NCBI RefSeq assembly: GCF_025421715.1
Contig: NZ_JAOEFC010000002.1
Span: forward strand, 186,001-250,000
Length of the DNA stretch: 64,000 nucleotides
Direction of reading: 5' to 3'
Origin: Microbacterium festucae
Lineage (GTDB): Bacteria; Actinomycetota; Actinomycetes; Actinomycetales; Microbacteriaceae
In this document: positions 56,717 through 64,000 of the stretch, one piece after another
How positions within the stretch are numbered: position 1 is the stretch's first letter
Layout of the letters: each line of letters begins with the position of its first letter
Position numbers and translations under genes: made by a program
The notes under the pieces: generated by a model
What the model was told of the DNA's origin: nothing
Databases searched by the model: none
Seen by the model: the letters and a program-made list of their open reading frames with translations, nothing else

Positions 56717-57382
56717 ATGGACGCTCTGGCAGACGCGGTGCGCGCCGCCCTGCGGGAGGCCGCCGATCCGGCCCGCGCGCCCGGGCAGCAGGCCTACATG
56801 AAGTCGGCCATGCCGTTTCTCGGCGTCTCGGTTCCCGAGACACGGCGGCTCACCCGCACCGTCGCGGCGGAGATCGCGGGCCGTGACGGCGCGGCGCTGC
56901 TGCCCGCGGCATCCGCGCTCTGGGACGACGCCACCCACCGGGAGGAGCGATATGCCGCGCTTGCGCTGCTGGCCCTGCCGGCTCTGCGCCGCGATCCCGC
57001 GATCGTCCCCGTCGTGGAGCGGTTCGTCGTCGACGGGGCCTGGTGGGACATCACCGACGAAGCCGCCCATCGGGTGGCGGATCTGCTCGACGCCGATCCG
57101 GCCGCGATGAGCGCGCAGGTGCGCGCCTGGGCGGGCAGCGACGACCTGTGGCTGCGGCGGCTGGCGATCATCGGGCAGCTCGGGCGCCGGGACCGCGTCG
57201 ACGGCGACCTGCTCACCGACGCCATCGAAGCCAACCTCGACAGCGACGAGTTCTTCCTGCGGAAGGCCATCGGGTGGGCGCTGCGCGACTACGGCCGCAC
57301 CGCCCCCGACTGGGTGCGCGCGTTCGTCGCGGCGCACGAGCTCAGCTCGCTGAGCCGCCGAGAGGCCCTGCGCCGCCTCTGA
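56717..57382 (+). CDS. DNA alkylation repair protein (AlkD-like HEAT-repeat glycosylase family)
   Basis: The protein has 221 residues. The all-helical HEAT-like architecture is visible: YMKSAMPFLGVSVPETRRLTRTV, TDEAAHRVADLLDADP, DDLWLRRLAIIGQLGRRDRVD and DEFFLRKAIGWALRDYGRTAPDWVRAFV. The last block carries the Asp/Trp/Arg set characteristic of AlkD, which excises N3- and N7-alkylated purines. The start is ATG 56717. It lies downstream of the ACT protein in the same transcript and converges with the permease gene. Confidence 0.9.
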   Translation: MDALADAVRAALREAADPARAPGQQAYMKSAMPFLGVSVPETRRLTRTVAAEIAGRDGAALLPAASALWDDATHREERYAALALLALPALRRDPAIVPVVERFVVDGAWWDITDEAAHRVADLLDADPAAMSAQVRAWAGSDDLWLRRLAIIGQLGRRDRVDGDLLTDAIEANLDSDEFFLRKAIGWALRDYGRTAPDWVRAFVAAHELSSLSRREALRRL

Positions 57383-57397
57383 GCCGGATCACCGCAC

Positions 57398-57453
57398 GGC
57401 GAGCGGGCTCAGCATAGGGCGAGCGGGCTCAGCGCAGGGCGAGCGGGATCACA
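57398..57453. repeat. Three 20-bp tandem copies at the permease gene terminus
   Basis: GGCGAGCGGGCTCAGC recurs at 57398, 57418 and 57438 with 20-bp period; the last copy reads GGGATCA. On the minus strand each copy ends with a TGA-like stop. The innermost copy encodes the last residues and stop of the permease gene, so the array is a duplicated gene end. Confidence 0.75.
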
Positions 57454-58592
57454 GAGAGCCCGACGATCAGCGGTGCGGCGAGCAGTCCCAGCAGCATGTA
57501 GCGCCGCCACGGCACCTCGACGCCGACGGCGCGCAGGCGCTGATGCCACAGGAGGGTCGCCAGCGACGCCCACGGGGTGATCAGCGGCCCGGCGTTGACG
57601 CCGATGAGCAGGGCGGCCAGGCGCGTGGGGGAGTCGGCCGTCGATTCGAAGGCGAGGTAGGCGGGCAGATTGTCGACCAGGTTCGCCGCAAGCATGCCGG
57701 TGCCCGCGAGCCGCCACAGGTCGACAAGCGTCTCTCCTGCGCCGGCGACCGCCGAGAGCACCGCCCCGCTGCCGAGTGCCTCCAGCGCCCCGACAGCGAG
57801 GAACAGCCCCGATGCGAACACCAGCAGGCTCCACGGCACGAGCCGCACGTCGAGCACGGCGGGCGACCGCCACGCGAAGAACACCGTCAGCGCCGCCGCG
57901 GCCACCACGGCGGGAAGCCAGGGCGGCAGCCCGCTGACCAGCAGCGGCAGCAGCAGGGCCACCACGACCGCGGCCACCCGCAGCTGGGTGCGATCGGCCA
58001 CCCGCGGCGCCGCCGCGGGCACGTGGCGCCCCGTGAGCGCGCGCCGGTGCAGCACGAACAGCAGCGCGACCGTGACCGCGACAGCCACGACCGCTGACGG
58101 GCCCATCAGGGCGAGGAAGCCGAGCGGGCCGATCTCGCCCAGCCGGTGCTCGGCGAGCAGATTAGTGAGATTCGACACGGGCAGGAACAGCGAGGCGGTG
58201 TTGGCGAGCCACACCGTCGTGAAGGCGAACGGCAGCGCGGGGAGCGCGTTGGCGCGGGCCACCGCGATGACGACGGGGGTCAGCAGGACCGCCGTCGTGT
58301 CCAGCGACAGGAACGCCGTCGACACCGTCGCCAGCGCGACCACCAGCAGCCACAGCAGCACCGTGCGGCCCCGCGACAGGCGGGCGAGGAACCCCGCGAC
58401 CACATCGAACACGCCGGCGACCGCGGCGAGCTCGGCCACGACGGTCACCGCCACGACGAACAGCAGGATCGGCCACACCCGCTCGGCGATCGCCAGCGCC
58501 TCGGCCGCGGGCAGCACGCCACCGACCACCGCGGCGCCGCCGAGCAGCAGCAGCGCGGCTCCGACGAGGGCGAGCTTCACGGCATCCATCAT
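57429..58592 (-). CDS. SLC13/ArsB-like (ion transporter superfamily) permease
   Basis: The protein has 387 residues with about eleven helices. The family motif [22 protein letters not shown] in the first half is mirrored by [48 protein letters not shown] in the second, the inverted-repeat structure of ArsB/NhaD/CitM transporters. ArsB exports arsenite, but there are no ars genes nearby and the substrate is unknown. The start is ATG 58592 ([11 protein letters not shown]). It is divergent from thrS. The 3' end is triplicated as 20-bp tandem copies. Confidence 0.83.
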   Translation of the reverse strand: MMDAVKLALVGAALLLLGGAAVVGGVLPAAEALAIAERVWPILLFVVAVTVVAELAAVAGVFDVVAGFLARLSRGRTVLLWLLVVALATVSTAFLSLDTTAVLLTPVVIAVARANALPALPFAFTTVWLANTASLFLPVSNLTNLLAEHRLGEIGPLGFLALMGPSAVVAVAVTVALLFVLHRRALTGRHVPAAAPRVADRTQLRVAAVVVALLLPLLVSGLPPWLPAVVAAAALTVFFAWRSPAVLDVRLVPWSLLVFASGLFLAVGALEALGSGAVLSAVAGAGETLVDLWRLAGTGMLAANLVDNLPAYLAFESTADSPTRLAALLIGVNAGPLITPWASLATLLWHQRLRAVGVEVPWRRYMLLGLLAAPLIVGLSVIPLALR

Positions 58593-58667
58593 GGCCGCTT
58601 CCGGCACCGCGGATCGCACACCCGGATGCCGGGGCGAGCCCGAGCCGAACGGGAGAGGCGGCGGCGA

Positions 58668-58673
58668 TAGACT
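58668..58673 (+). promoter_or_regulatory. -10 box of the thrS leader
   Basis: TAGACT ends 6 nt before the ATG of the threonine-rich mini-ORF, placing transcription start at or next to that ATG. Confidence 0.6.
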
Positions 58674-58679
58674 CGGTGC

Positions 58680-58736
58680 ATGGAACACCGCCGGATCACC
58701 GTCGTCGCGACCGGCACGCGAACGCTTCACGCCTGA
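58680..58736 (+). CDS. Threonine-rich 18-residue leader peptide upstream of thrS (candidate)
   Basis: The peptide is [18 protein letters not shown], with four Thr in nine residues. It has no ribosome site but begins exactly where a leaderless transcript from TAGACT would begin. Between its stop and the thrS ribosome site there are alternative GC hairpins: CGGGCG/CGCCCG at 58738-58759, and GGGCGC/GCGCCC at 58744-58758. Placement and composition fit ribosome-mediated control by threonyl-tRNA supply, as in thrL-type leaders. Expression is inferred, not shown; it could be a chance frame. Confidence 0.5.
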   Translation: MEHRRITVVATGTRTLHA

Positions 58737-58801
58737 GCGGGCGGGGCGCGGCGCGCCCGAAGCTGAGCATCCTGTTCGAGCCACCTTCTGGAGACGTTCC
58801 C

Positions 58802-60811
58802 TTGACCATTCCCTCGCCCTCGTCCGACGTGTCGTACCCGGCCGACGGCTTCGCCCTGTTCCCCGACCGCTCCGTCGTCGCCCTGCGCGTCAACGGCGAG
58901 CTCAAAGACCTCGCCACGGTGGTCACCGCCGACGACCAGGTCGAGCCGGTCACCGTCGACAGCGCCGACGGCCTCAGCATCCTGCGCCACTCCACCGCGC
59001 ACGTGCTCGCCCAGGCCGTGCAGCGCATCAAGCCGCAGGCCAACCTCGGCATCGGTCCGCCCATCACCGACGGCTTCTACTACGACTTCGGCGTCGCCGA
59101 GCCCTTCACCCCCGAAGACCTCAAGGCGATCAAGAAGGAGATGGAGCGGATCGTCCGCGAGGGCCAGCGCTTCGTGCGCCGCGTCGTCACCGACGACCAG
59201 GCGCGCGCCGAGCTCGCCCACGAGCCGTTCAAGCTCGAGCTCATCGGACTCAAGGGCGGGTCGGCGGATGCCGCCGAGGGCGCCTCGGTCGAAGTCGGCG
59301 CCGGCGAGCTCACCATCTACGACAACGTCACCCGTGACGGCGAGACCGCGTGGAAGGACCTCTGCCGTGGGCCGCACGTGCCCTCCACCCGCATGGTCGG
59401 CAACGGCTGGGACCTCACCCGCGTGGCGGGCGCCTACTGGCGCGGCAGCGAGAAGAACCCGCAGCTGCAGCGCATCTACGGCACCGCCTGGCCCACCAAG
59501 GACGAGCTGCGCGCCTACCAGCACCGCCTCGAAGAGGCCGCCAAGCGCGACCACCGCAAGCTCGGCAAGGAGCTCGACCTGTTCTCGTTCCCCGACGAGA
59601 TCGGCCCCGGCCTGTCGGTGTTCCACCCCAAGGGCGGCATCATCCGGTACGAGATCGAGCGCTACATGCGCGAGCGCCTGCTCGCCAACGGCTACGAGGT
59701 CGTCAACACCCCGCACATCACCAAGGGCGACCTGTTCATGACCAGCGGCCACCTGCAGTGGTACGCCGACGGCATGTACCCGCCCATGGTGCTCGACGAG
59801 GTGGTCGACGCCGACGGACACGTCAGCCGCGAGGGCCAGGAGTACTACCTGAAGCCAATGAACTGCCCGTTCCACAACCTGATCTTCCGCTCGCGCGGCC
59901 GCAGCTACCGTGAGCTGCCGCTGCGCCTCAGCGAGTTCGGGTCGGTGTACCGCTACGAGAAGAGCGGCACCCTCGCCGGCCTCACCCGGGTGCGCGGCAT
60001 GACCCAGGACGACACGCACATCTACGTCACCGCCGACCAGGTCAAGGGCGAGCTCGTCCACAGCCTCGAGTTCGTGCTGCAGACGCTGCGCGACTACGGC
60101 CTCAACGACTTCTACCTCGAGCTGTCGACCAAGGAGGACGGCAACCCGAAGTTCATCGGCGACGACGCGCTCTGGGCTGACGCCACCGCGACCCTGCGCG
60201 AGGTGGCCGAGGGCTCCGGACTGGAACTGGTGCCCGACCCGGGCGGCGCCGCCTTCTACGGCCCGAAGATCTCGGTGCAGGCCCGCGACGCGATCGGCCG
60301 CACCTGGCAGATGTCGACCATCCAGCTCGACTTCAACCAGCCCGAGCGCTTCCAGCTCGAGTACACCGGCCCCGACGGCGAGAAGCACCGCCCGGTCATG
60401 ATCCACCGTGCGCTGTTCGGCTCGATCGAGCGGTTCTTCGCGATCCTGCTCGAGCACTACGCCGGCGCGTTCCCGGTGTGGCTCGCGCCGGTGCAGGTGG
60501 TCGGCATCCCGGTGGCGGATGCCTTCGCGCCCTACCTCGACGAGATCATCGCGAAGCTGCGCCAGCGCGGCGTGCGTGCCGAGGTCGACCACTCCGACGA
60601 CCGCATGCCGAAGAAGATCCGCACCCACACCACGCAGAAGGTGCCGCTCCAGCTCATCGCCGGCGAGCAGGACAGCTCGGCCGGCACCGTCTCGTTCCGC
60701 TTCCGCGACGGGTCGCAGACCAACGGCATCCCGGTCGACGAGGCGATCGACAAGATCGTCGGCGCCATCGCCTCGCGCACGCTGGTGAACACGGCGGAGG
60801 ACCTCGCGTGA
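58802..60811 (+). CDS. thrS: Threonyl-tRNA synthetase
   Basis: This class II synthetase charges tRNA-Thr. It has 669 residues. An N-terminal TGS domain (about 10-75) is followed by the editing domain with [12 protein letters not shown] and its HxxxH. The catalytic core has motif 2-type [26 protein letters not shown] and the zinc cysteine in MNCPFHN, then motif 3 [12 protein letters not shown]. The anticodon-binding domain ends the protein. The start is TTG at 58802, set by GGAGA with 7-nt spacing (58790-58794). The in-frame GTG at 58676 would add a non-conserved tail overlapping the leader peptide. It overlaps the HIT gene by 4 bp. Confidence 0.95.
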   Translation: MTIPSPSSDVSYPADGFALFPDRSVVALRVNGELKDLATVVTADDQVEPVTVDSADGLSILRHSTAHVLAQAVQRIKPQANLGIGPPITDGFYYDFGVAEPFTPEDLKAIKKEMERIVREGQRFVRRVVTDDQARAELAHEPFKLELIGLKGGSADAAEGASVEVGAGELTIYDNVTRDGETAWKDLCRGPHVPSTRMVGNGWDLTRVAGAYWRGSEKNPQLQRIYGTAWPTKDELRAYQHRLEEAAKRDHRKLGKELDLFSFPDEIGPGLSVFHPKGGIIRYEIERYMRERLLANGYEVVNTPHITKGDLFMTSGHLQWYADGMYPPMVLDEVVDADGHVSREGQEYYLKPMNCPFHNLIFRSRGRSYRELPLRLSEFGSVYRYEKSGTLAGLTRVRGMTQDDTHIYVTADQVKGELVHSLEFVLQTLRDYGLNDFYLELSTKEDGNPKFIGDDALWADATATLREVAEGSGLELVPDPGGAAFYGPKISVQARDAIGRTWQMSTIQLDFNQPERFQLEYTGPDGEKHRPVMIHRALFGSIERFFAILLEHYAGAFPVWLAPVQVVGIPVADAFAPYLDEIIAKLRQRGVRAEVDHSDDRMPKKIRTHTTQKVPLQLIAGEQDSSAGTVSFRFRDGSQTNGIPVDEAIDKIVGAIASRTLVNTAEDLA

Positions 60812-61350
60812 CCGACGGGGAACTCGAAGACGCGGCACGCCTGGCGGGTGTGCCCGACGAGTTCCAGCGGCTGTGGACGCCGCACCGCATGGCCTACATC
60901 GCCGCCGGGCCCGAGGTGCTGCGCGAGCAGTGCCCGTTCTGCGCGGCGCCGGAGAAGTCCGACGCCGACGGACTGATCGTGGCGCGCGGGCGCACGGCCT
61001 ACGTGCTGCTGAACCTGTTCCCGTACAACTCGGGTCACCTGCTGGTGTGCCCGTACCGTCATATCGCGACGTACGACCAGGCCAGCCCCGAAGAGGTCGC
61101 CGAGATCGGCGAGCTCACCCAGATCGGGATGCGGGTGCTGCGGGAGGTCGCCGGCTGCGACGGCTTCAACCTGGGTATGAACCAGGGCGCGGTCGCCGGC
61201 GCCGGCGTCGATGCGCACCTGCACCAGCACATCGTGCCGCGGTGGGCGACCGACGCGAACTTCTTCCCGATCATCGCCAAGACCAAGGCCCTGCCGCAGC
61301 TGCTGGGCGAGGTGCGCGAGTCGGTGGCATCCGCCTGGCCCCGGGCCTGA
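60808..61350 (+). CDS. HIT-family hydrolase/AP4A phosphorylase-like protein
   Basis: The protein has 180 residues. The histidine triad is [13 protein letters not shown] (HxHxH). An upstream [43 protein letters not shown] contains the conserved NxxPYNxGH block, with CPFC as a possible zinc half-site. This actinobacterial subfamily resembles AP4A phosphorylases (Rv2613c type), which act on dinucleoside polyphosphates, a by-product of synthetases such as ThrS. GTG at 60808 overlaps the thrS stop (GTGA), so they are coupled, as thrS-Rv2613c are in M. tuberculosis. Confidence 0.92.
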   Translation: MTDGELEDAARLAGVPDEFQRLWTPHRMAYIAAGPEVLREQCPFCAAPEKSDADGLIVARGRTAYVLLNLFPYNSGHLLVCPYRHIATYDQASPEEVAEIGELTQIGMRVLREVAGCDGFNLGMNQGAVAGAGVDAHLHQHIVPRWATDANFFPIIAKTKALPQLLGEVRESVASAWPRA

Positions 61351-61416
61351 CCCGAGGCGACCCGCTCCGACCGGCGCGCAGCGAACCGGCCGCGCGACCG
61401 GGCGCGCCGGCGCCGC

Positions 61417-61493
61417 GGCGCATAACTCAGGCAGAATCGGCCGTCCGGGCCGATTCGGCGCCCGCAGACGCGAAACTGCCTGAGTTATGCGCC
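61417..61493. repeat. Nested inverted repeat (18-bp outer, 9-bp inner arms)
   Basis: The outer arms GGCGCATAACTCAGGCAG (61417-61434) and its exact complement (61476-61493) flank 41 bp. That interval holds an inner hairpin GAATCGGCC / GGCCGATTC (61434-61442 and 61448-61456). The motif CATAACTCAG is AT-rich against its surroundings. It lies between convergent HIT and pdxY genes. It has no T-run and the arms are too far apart for a simple terminator, so it is best described as an intergenic palindromic element. Confidence 0.8.
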
Positions 61494-61526
61494 GGTGGCG
61501 CGGGGTGAGGGCGGGCGGATGCCGCG

Positions 61527-62378
61527 TCAGCGCACCTGCGTGACCTCGAACTGCAGGCGGGGGTGAGCGTAGAACTCCTGCGACTCGATGAGCTGCAGCT
61601 CGCGCGTGCCGGCGTCGAAGGTGGTCTGCAGCAGGTCGAAGACGCTCGAGGTGGTGCGCGCCAGCGCCGCCCCGGCGTCGCCGGTGGCCTGCAGGTGCGC
61701 GGTGAACAGCGCCGCGGTGACGTCGCCCGAGCCGTTGGCCTTCATCGGGATGTGCGGGGTCTGCACGATCCAGGCGCCGTCGTCGGTGACGGCGAGCATC
61801 TCGATGGTCCCCTCGGGGCGGTCAGGCCGCTCCACCGAGGTCACGAGCACGGTCGAGGGACCCATCGCGCGGGCGAGGTCGGCCGAGGCCAGTGTCGAGG
61901 CGAGGTCGGCGGGTTCGGTGCCGGTGAGGAAGCCGAGCTCGAACTGGTTCGGCGTGATGATGTCGGCCGCAGGGACGACCTTCTCGCGCAGCAGCACCGG
62001 GATCGCGGGGGCCACGAAGCAGCCCGACTTCGCGTTGCCCATCACCGGGTCGCACGCGTAGACGGCGGCGGGGTTCTCGGCCTTGACCCGTGCCACCGCG
62101 TCGAGGATCACATCGCCGATGCCCTCGCCGCCCTGGTAGCCCGACAGCACGACGTCGATCTCGCCGAAGACACCGCGCTCCTGGATGCCGGTGAGCACGT
62201 CGCGCACGTCGTCGGGGGATATGAGCGGGCCGCGCCACGCGCCGTAGCCGGTGTGGTTGGAGAAGTTCACCGTGTAGACCGGGAGCACCTCGACGCCGAT
62301 GCGCTGCAGGGGGAACACGGCGGCGGAGTTGCCGACGTGCCCATAGGCGACGGCGGACTGGATCGACAGGATCTTCAC
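61527..62378 (-). CDS. pdxY: Pyridoxal kinase
   Basis: This ribokinase-fold enzyme phosphorylates pyridoxal, salvaging vitamin B6. It has 283 residues. The N-terminal SIQSAVAYGHVGNSAAVFPLQRIG is diagnostic of PdxY/PdxK, with SGYQGG, CDPVMGN and DIITPNQFELGFLTG as core motifs. KANGSGDVTAALFTAHL holds the catalytic Asp of the GxGD anion hole. GTG at 62378 lies 4 bp after the pdxR stop with AAAGTGGG upstream, so pdxR-pdxY form an operon. It is divergent in function group from pdxS across the pdxR promoter. Confidence 0.95.
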   Translation of the reverse strand: MKILSIQSAVAYGHVGNSAAVFPLQRIGVEVLPVYTVNFSNHTGYGAWRGPLISPDDVRDVLTGIQERGVFGEIDVVLSGYQGGEGIGDVILDAVARVKAENPAAVYACDPVMGNAKSGCFVAPAIPVLLREKVVPAADIITPNQFELGFLTGTEPADLASTLASADLARAMGPSTVLVTSVERPDRPEGTIEMLAVTDDGAWIVQTPHIPMKANGSGDVTAALFTAHLQATGDAGAALARTTSSVFDLLQTTFDAGTRELQLIESQEFYAHPRLQFEVTQVR

Positions 62379-62382
62379 GGGA

Positions 62383-63714
62383 TCATCCCACTTTCAGAAG
62401 ACGGGCCGCCTCGACGGCGGCGTGGATGTCGGCGGCCAGGCGGCGGGCCTGGTCATCGGAGAGGTCGTGGACGGTGAGGCGCAGGTGCGCGGCGGCATCG
62501 TCGTCGGCGAGCACGAACTCGTCGCCGGGGCGGGCAAGCCACCCGCGGCGCATGAGCTGCTCGGCCACGGCGCGCGCCGGCACCGGCACCCGCACCCACA
62601 GGTTGAGGCCGTCGCCGACGGCGACCTCGACATCGTGGCCGCGCAGCAGGTCGGCGAAGGCGGCGTTCGCGCGGGCGTAGTGGGCGGCGGCCGAGCGGAT
62701 GCCGTCGGTCACGGCCTCGTCGGTGAGCTGGGCGTGTGCGAGGCGCTGCAGCAGGTGGCTCACCCACGTGGTGCCGGGGCTCAGGCGCGTGGCCAGGCGT
62801 TCGGCGGTGTCGGGGTCGGAGGCGGTGACGGCCAGGCACATGTCGGGTCCCAGGAACTTCGACACCGACCGGATGAGCGCGAACCGGCGCTGGGTGGGCC
62901 CGATGAGCGAGTGGAACGGGCGCGACGACAGCAGGGAGAAGTGGTCGTCCTCGATCACCAGGAGGTAGGGATGCTCGGCCAGCACCGCGCGCAGCTGCGC
63001 GGCGCGCTCGGCGCTGAGGCTGGCGCCGGTGGGGTTCTGCGCGCGGGGCGTGCACACCACCGCGCGCACCCCGGCCGCGATGGCGGCCTGCAGGCCGGCG
63101 ACGGTCATGCCCTCGGCGTCGACGGGGACGGGCACCGGGCGGTAGCCGCCCAGGCGCACGGTGTTCATGCTCGACAGGAAGCAGGGGTCTTCGAGGGCGA
63201 CCGCGTCGTCGCGGGTGAGGGTCTGGGCGAGCAGTCGCTCGATGGCGTCGGAGGCGCCGCCGGTGACGGTCAGGCGGAACTCGAGCGCGGGGTCGACGGC
63301 AGCCCGCATCCAGTCGCGCGCCCAGCCTTCCAGGCCGCGGTCGATCACCGGCTCGCCGTAGAGCACGGTGCGACGGCCGATGCGCGCGAGCGCCGGGGTG
63401 GGGTCGGGGATGAGGGCGGGATCGGGGTTGCCGGTGCCGATGTCGCGCAGCACGCTGCCCTGGGCGAAGCCCTCCTGCGCGATGGGCGCGCGTCGGGCGA
63501 CGCGGGTGCCGGCGCGGCCGCGGGTGACGACGACCCCGGCGGCGGTGAGCTGCTTGTAGGCGGCGACGACGGTGTTGCGGTTGACGCCGAGGTCGTCGGC
63601 GAGGGTGCGCACGGGAGGCAGGGGAGCTCCGGCGGCGAGGGCGCCGCGGTCGACGAGTTCGCGCACGCTGTCGGCGATGTCGCCGGCGGTCGTGCCGGTG
63701 ATCTCGGCGGTCAT
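62383..63714 (-). CDS. pdxR: MocR-type GntR/aminotransferase-like regulator of vitamin B6 synthesis
   Basis: The protein has 443 residues. An N-terminal GntR winged helix-turn-helix lies at about 10-75 (DIADSVRELVDRGALAAGAPLPPVRTLADDLGVNRNTVVAAYKQLTAAGVV). A fold-type I aminotransferase-like domain follows, with the PLP lysine in RSVSKFLGPDM and CTPRAQNPTGASLS. PdxR proteins sense PLP and activate pdxST in other actinobacteria; gene position here (divergent from pdxS, upstream of pdxY) supports that role. ATG at 63714 has GAAGGAGG upstream. A minus-strand -10, TAGACT (63788-63783), lies in the shared intergenic operator region. Confidence 0.93.
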   Translation of the reverse strand: MTAEITGTTAGDIADSVRELVDRGALAAGAPLPPVRTLADDLGVNRNTVVAAYKQLTAAGVVVTRGRAGTRVARRAPIAQEGFAQGSVLRDIGTGNPDPALIPDPTPALARIGRRTVLYGEPVIDRGLEGWARDWMRAAVDPALEFRLTVTGGASDAIERLLAQTLTRDDAVALEDPCFLSSMNTVRLGGYRPVPVPVDAEGMTVAGLQAAIAAGVRAVVCTPRAQNPTGASLSAERAAQLRAVLAEHPYLLVIEDDHFSLLSSRPFHSLIGPTQRRFALIRSVSKFLGPDMCLAVTASDPDTAERLATRLSPGTTWVSHLLQRLAHAQLTDEAVTDGIRSAAAHYARANAAFADLLRGHDVEVAVGDGLNLWVRVPVPARAVAEQLMRRGWLARPGDEFVLADDDAAAHLRLTVHDLSDDQARRLAADIHAAVEAARLLKVG

Positions 63715-63782
63715 GCGCCCTCCTTCGCTCGTGGCGGTGTTGCCTCCGTGGCCGGCGGGTTCGCCGCTGGCCGGCCCTGACG

Positions 63783-63821
63783 AGTCTAGGTGGTGGAACA
63801 TGGTAGTTTTTGGCCTAGGTC
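63783..63821. promoter_or_regulatory. Probable PdxR operator between pdxR and pdxS
   Basis: Direct repeats GTCTAGGT (63784-63791) and GCCTAGGT (63813-63820) are 29 bp apart. They flank the AT-rich segment ATGGTAGTTTTTGG. The left repeat overlaps the pdxR -10 (TAGACT on the minus strand). Spaced direct repeats are typical of MocR/PdxR binding. Confidence 0.5.
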
Positions 63822-63849
63822 AAACGTCGTCATCTTCGAAGGAGCCCCC

Positions 63850-64000
63850 GTGTCCACTGCCACCACCGGATCGTCACGCGTCAAGCGGGGCCTCGCCGAG
63901 ATGCTCAAGGGCGGCGTCATCATGGACGTCGTCACCCCCGACCAGGCCAAGATCGCCGAGGATGCCGGGGCCGTGGCCGTCATGGCTCTCGAGCGGGTGC
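63850..64000 (+). CDS. pdxS: Pyridoxal 5'-phosphate synthase subunit PdxS (N-terminal part, cut by window edge)
   Basis: The first 50 residues are visible: [43 protein letters not shown]. This is the highly conserved opening of PdxS (Snz family), including the MDVVTPEQA-type strand with the catalytic-pocket Asp. PdxS builds PLP from ribose 5-phosphate, glyceraldehyde 3-phosphate and ammonia delivered by PdxT. GTG at 63850 follows GAAGGAG. pdxT is expected just outside the window. Confidence 0.96.
   Translation, partial: MSTATTGSSRVKRGLAEMLKGGVIMDVVTPDQAKIAEDAGAVAVMALERV

Noticed and set aside
58593..58801. T-box riboswitch before thrS
   Set aside because: There is no T-box consensus (AGGGTGGNACCGCG-like) and the leader is too short.

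Overview
The window is high-GC DNA in which nearly every base is coding. Its gene content points to an actinobacterium of the family Microbacteriaceae, most likely Microbacterium or a close relative. Supporting markers are polyphosphate glucokinase, SepH, GlnE with two glutamine synthetases, the actinobacterial DUF3000/3093/3159/3710/4191/4193 families, an E2 with two lipoyl domains, and TAnnnT -10 boxes placed directly before start codons. There is no phage, transposase, CRISPR array or secondary-metabolite cluster. This is conserved housekeeping chromosome.

Layout. 1-5.4 kb: truncated amino-acid permease, zinc-ribbon coiled-coil protein, shortened family-A DNA polymerase, and a DUF4012/LAxTG surface-protein pair. 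5.5-6.2 kb: RNase P RNA followed by three kinds of repeat. 6.2-15.9 kb: ppgK, then the nitrogen-assimilation block glnA2-glnE and a divergent glnA1 with a four-site GlnR-type operator, plus RDD and DUF4191 proteins. 16-22 kb: unknown 492-residue membrane protein, 2-oxoacid dehydrogenase E2 and E3, pepA. 22-26.5 kb: PAC2 protein, sigA, a CofE-like amide ligase and a convergent ATP-grasp protein. 27-31.8 kb: convergent topoisomerase IV genes separated by a four-copy repeat. 31.9-37 kb: phosphodiesterase-like protein, sepH, DUF4193, DUF3093 and dut-DUF3710-DUF3159. 37-45 kb: acnA behind a striking palindrome, dxs, pepN and an SPFH protein. 45-55 kb: fadA-fadB, rnd, DUF3000, hydrolase, zapE, amtB behind a second GlnR-type site, and a solitary PemK/MazF-like protein. 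55-56.1 kb: four tRNA genes. 56-64 kb: ACT-domain protein, DNA alkylation repair protein, SLC13/ArsB-like permease, thrS behind a threonine-rich mini-ORF, HIT protein, and the vitamin B6 genes pdxY-pdxR and divergent pdxS (cut by the window end).

The order pepA-E2-DUF4191-RDD-glnA1-glnE-glnA2 resembles the Mycobacterium tuberculosis Rv2213-Rv2222c region as I recall it, so much of the window is deeply conserved synteny. The most interesting signals are regulatory. They are paired GlnR-type sites before glnA1 and amtB, a 24-bp perfect palindrome on an extended -10 before acnA, a candidate threonine attenuation peptide before thrS, two divergent promoters whose -10 boxes share the same TA step, widespread leaderless starts, and an apparently over-represented GGATGCC/GGCATCC word that imposes unusual codons. 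No wholly new multi-gene system is evident; the CofE-like ligase beside an ATP-grasp protein is the nearest candidate for uncharacterised chemistry.
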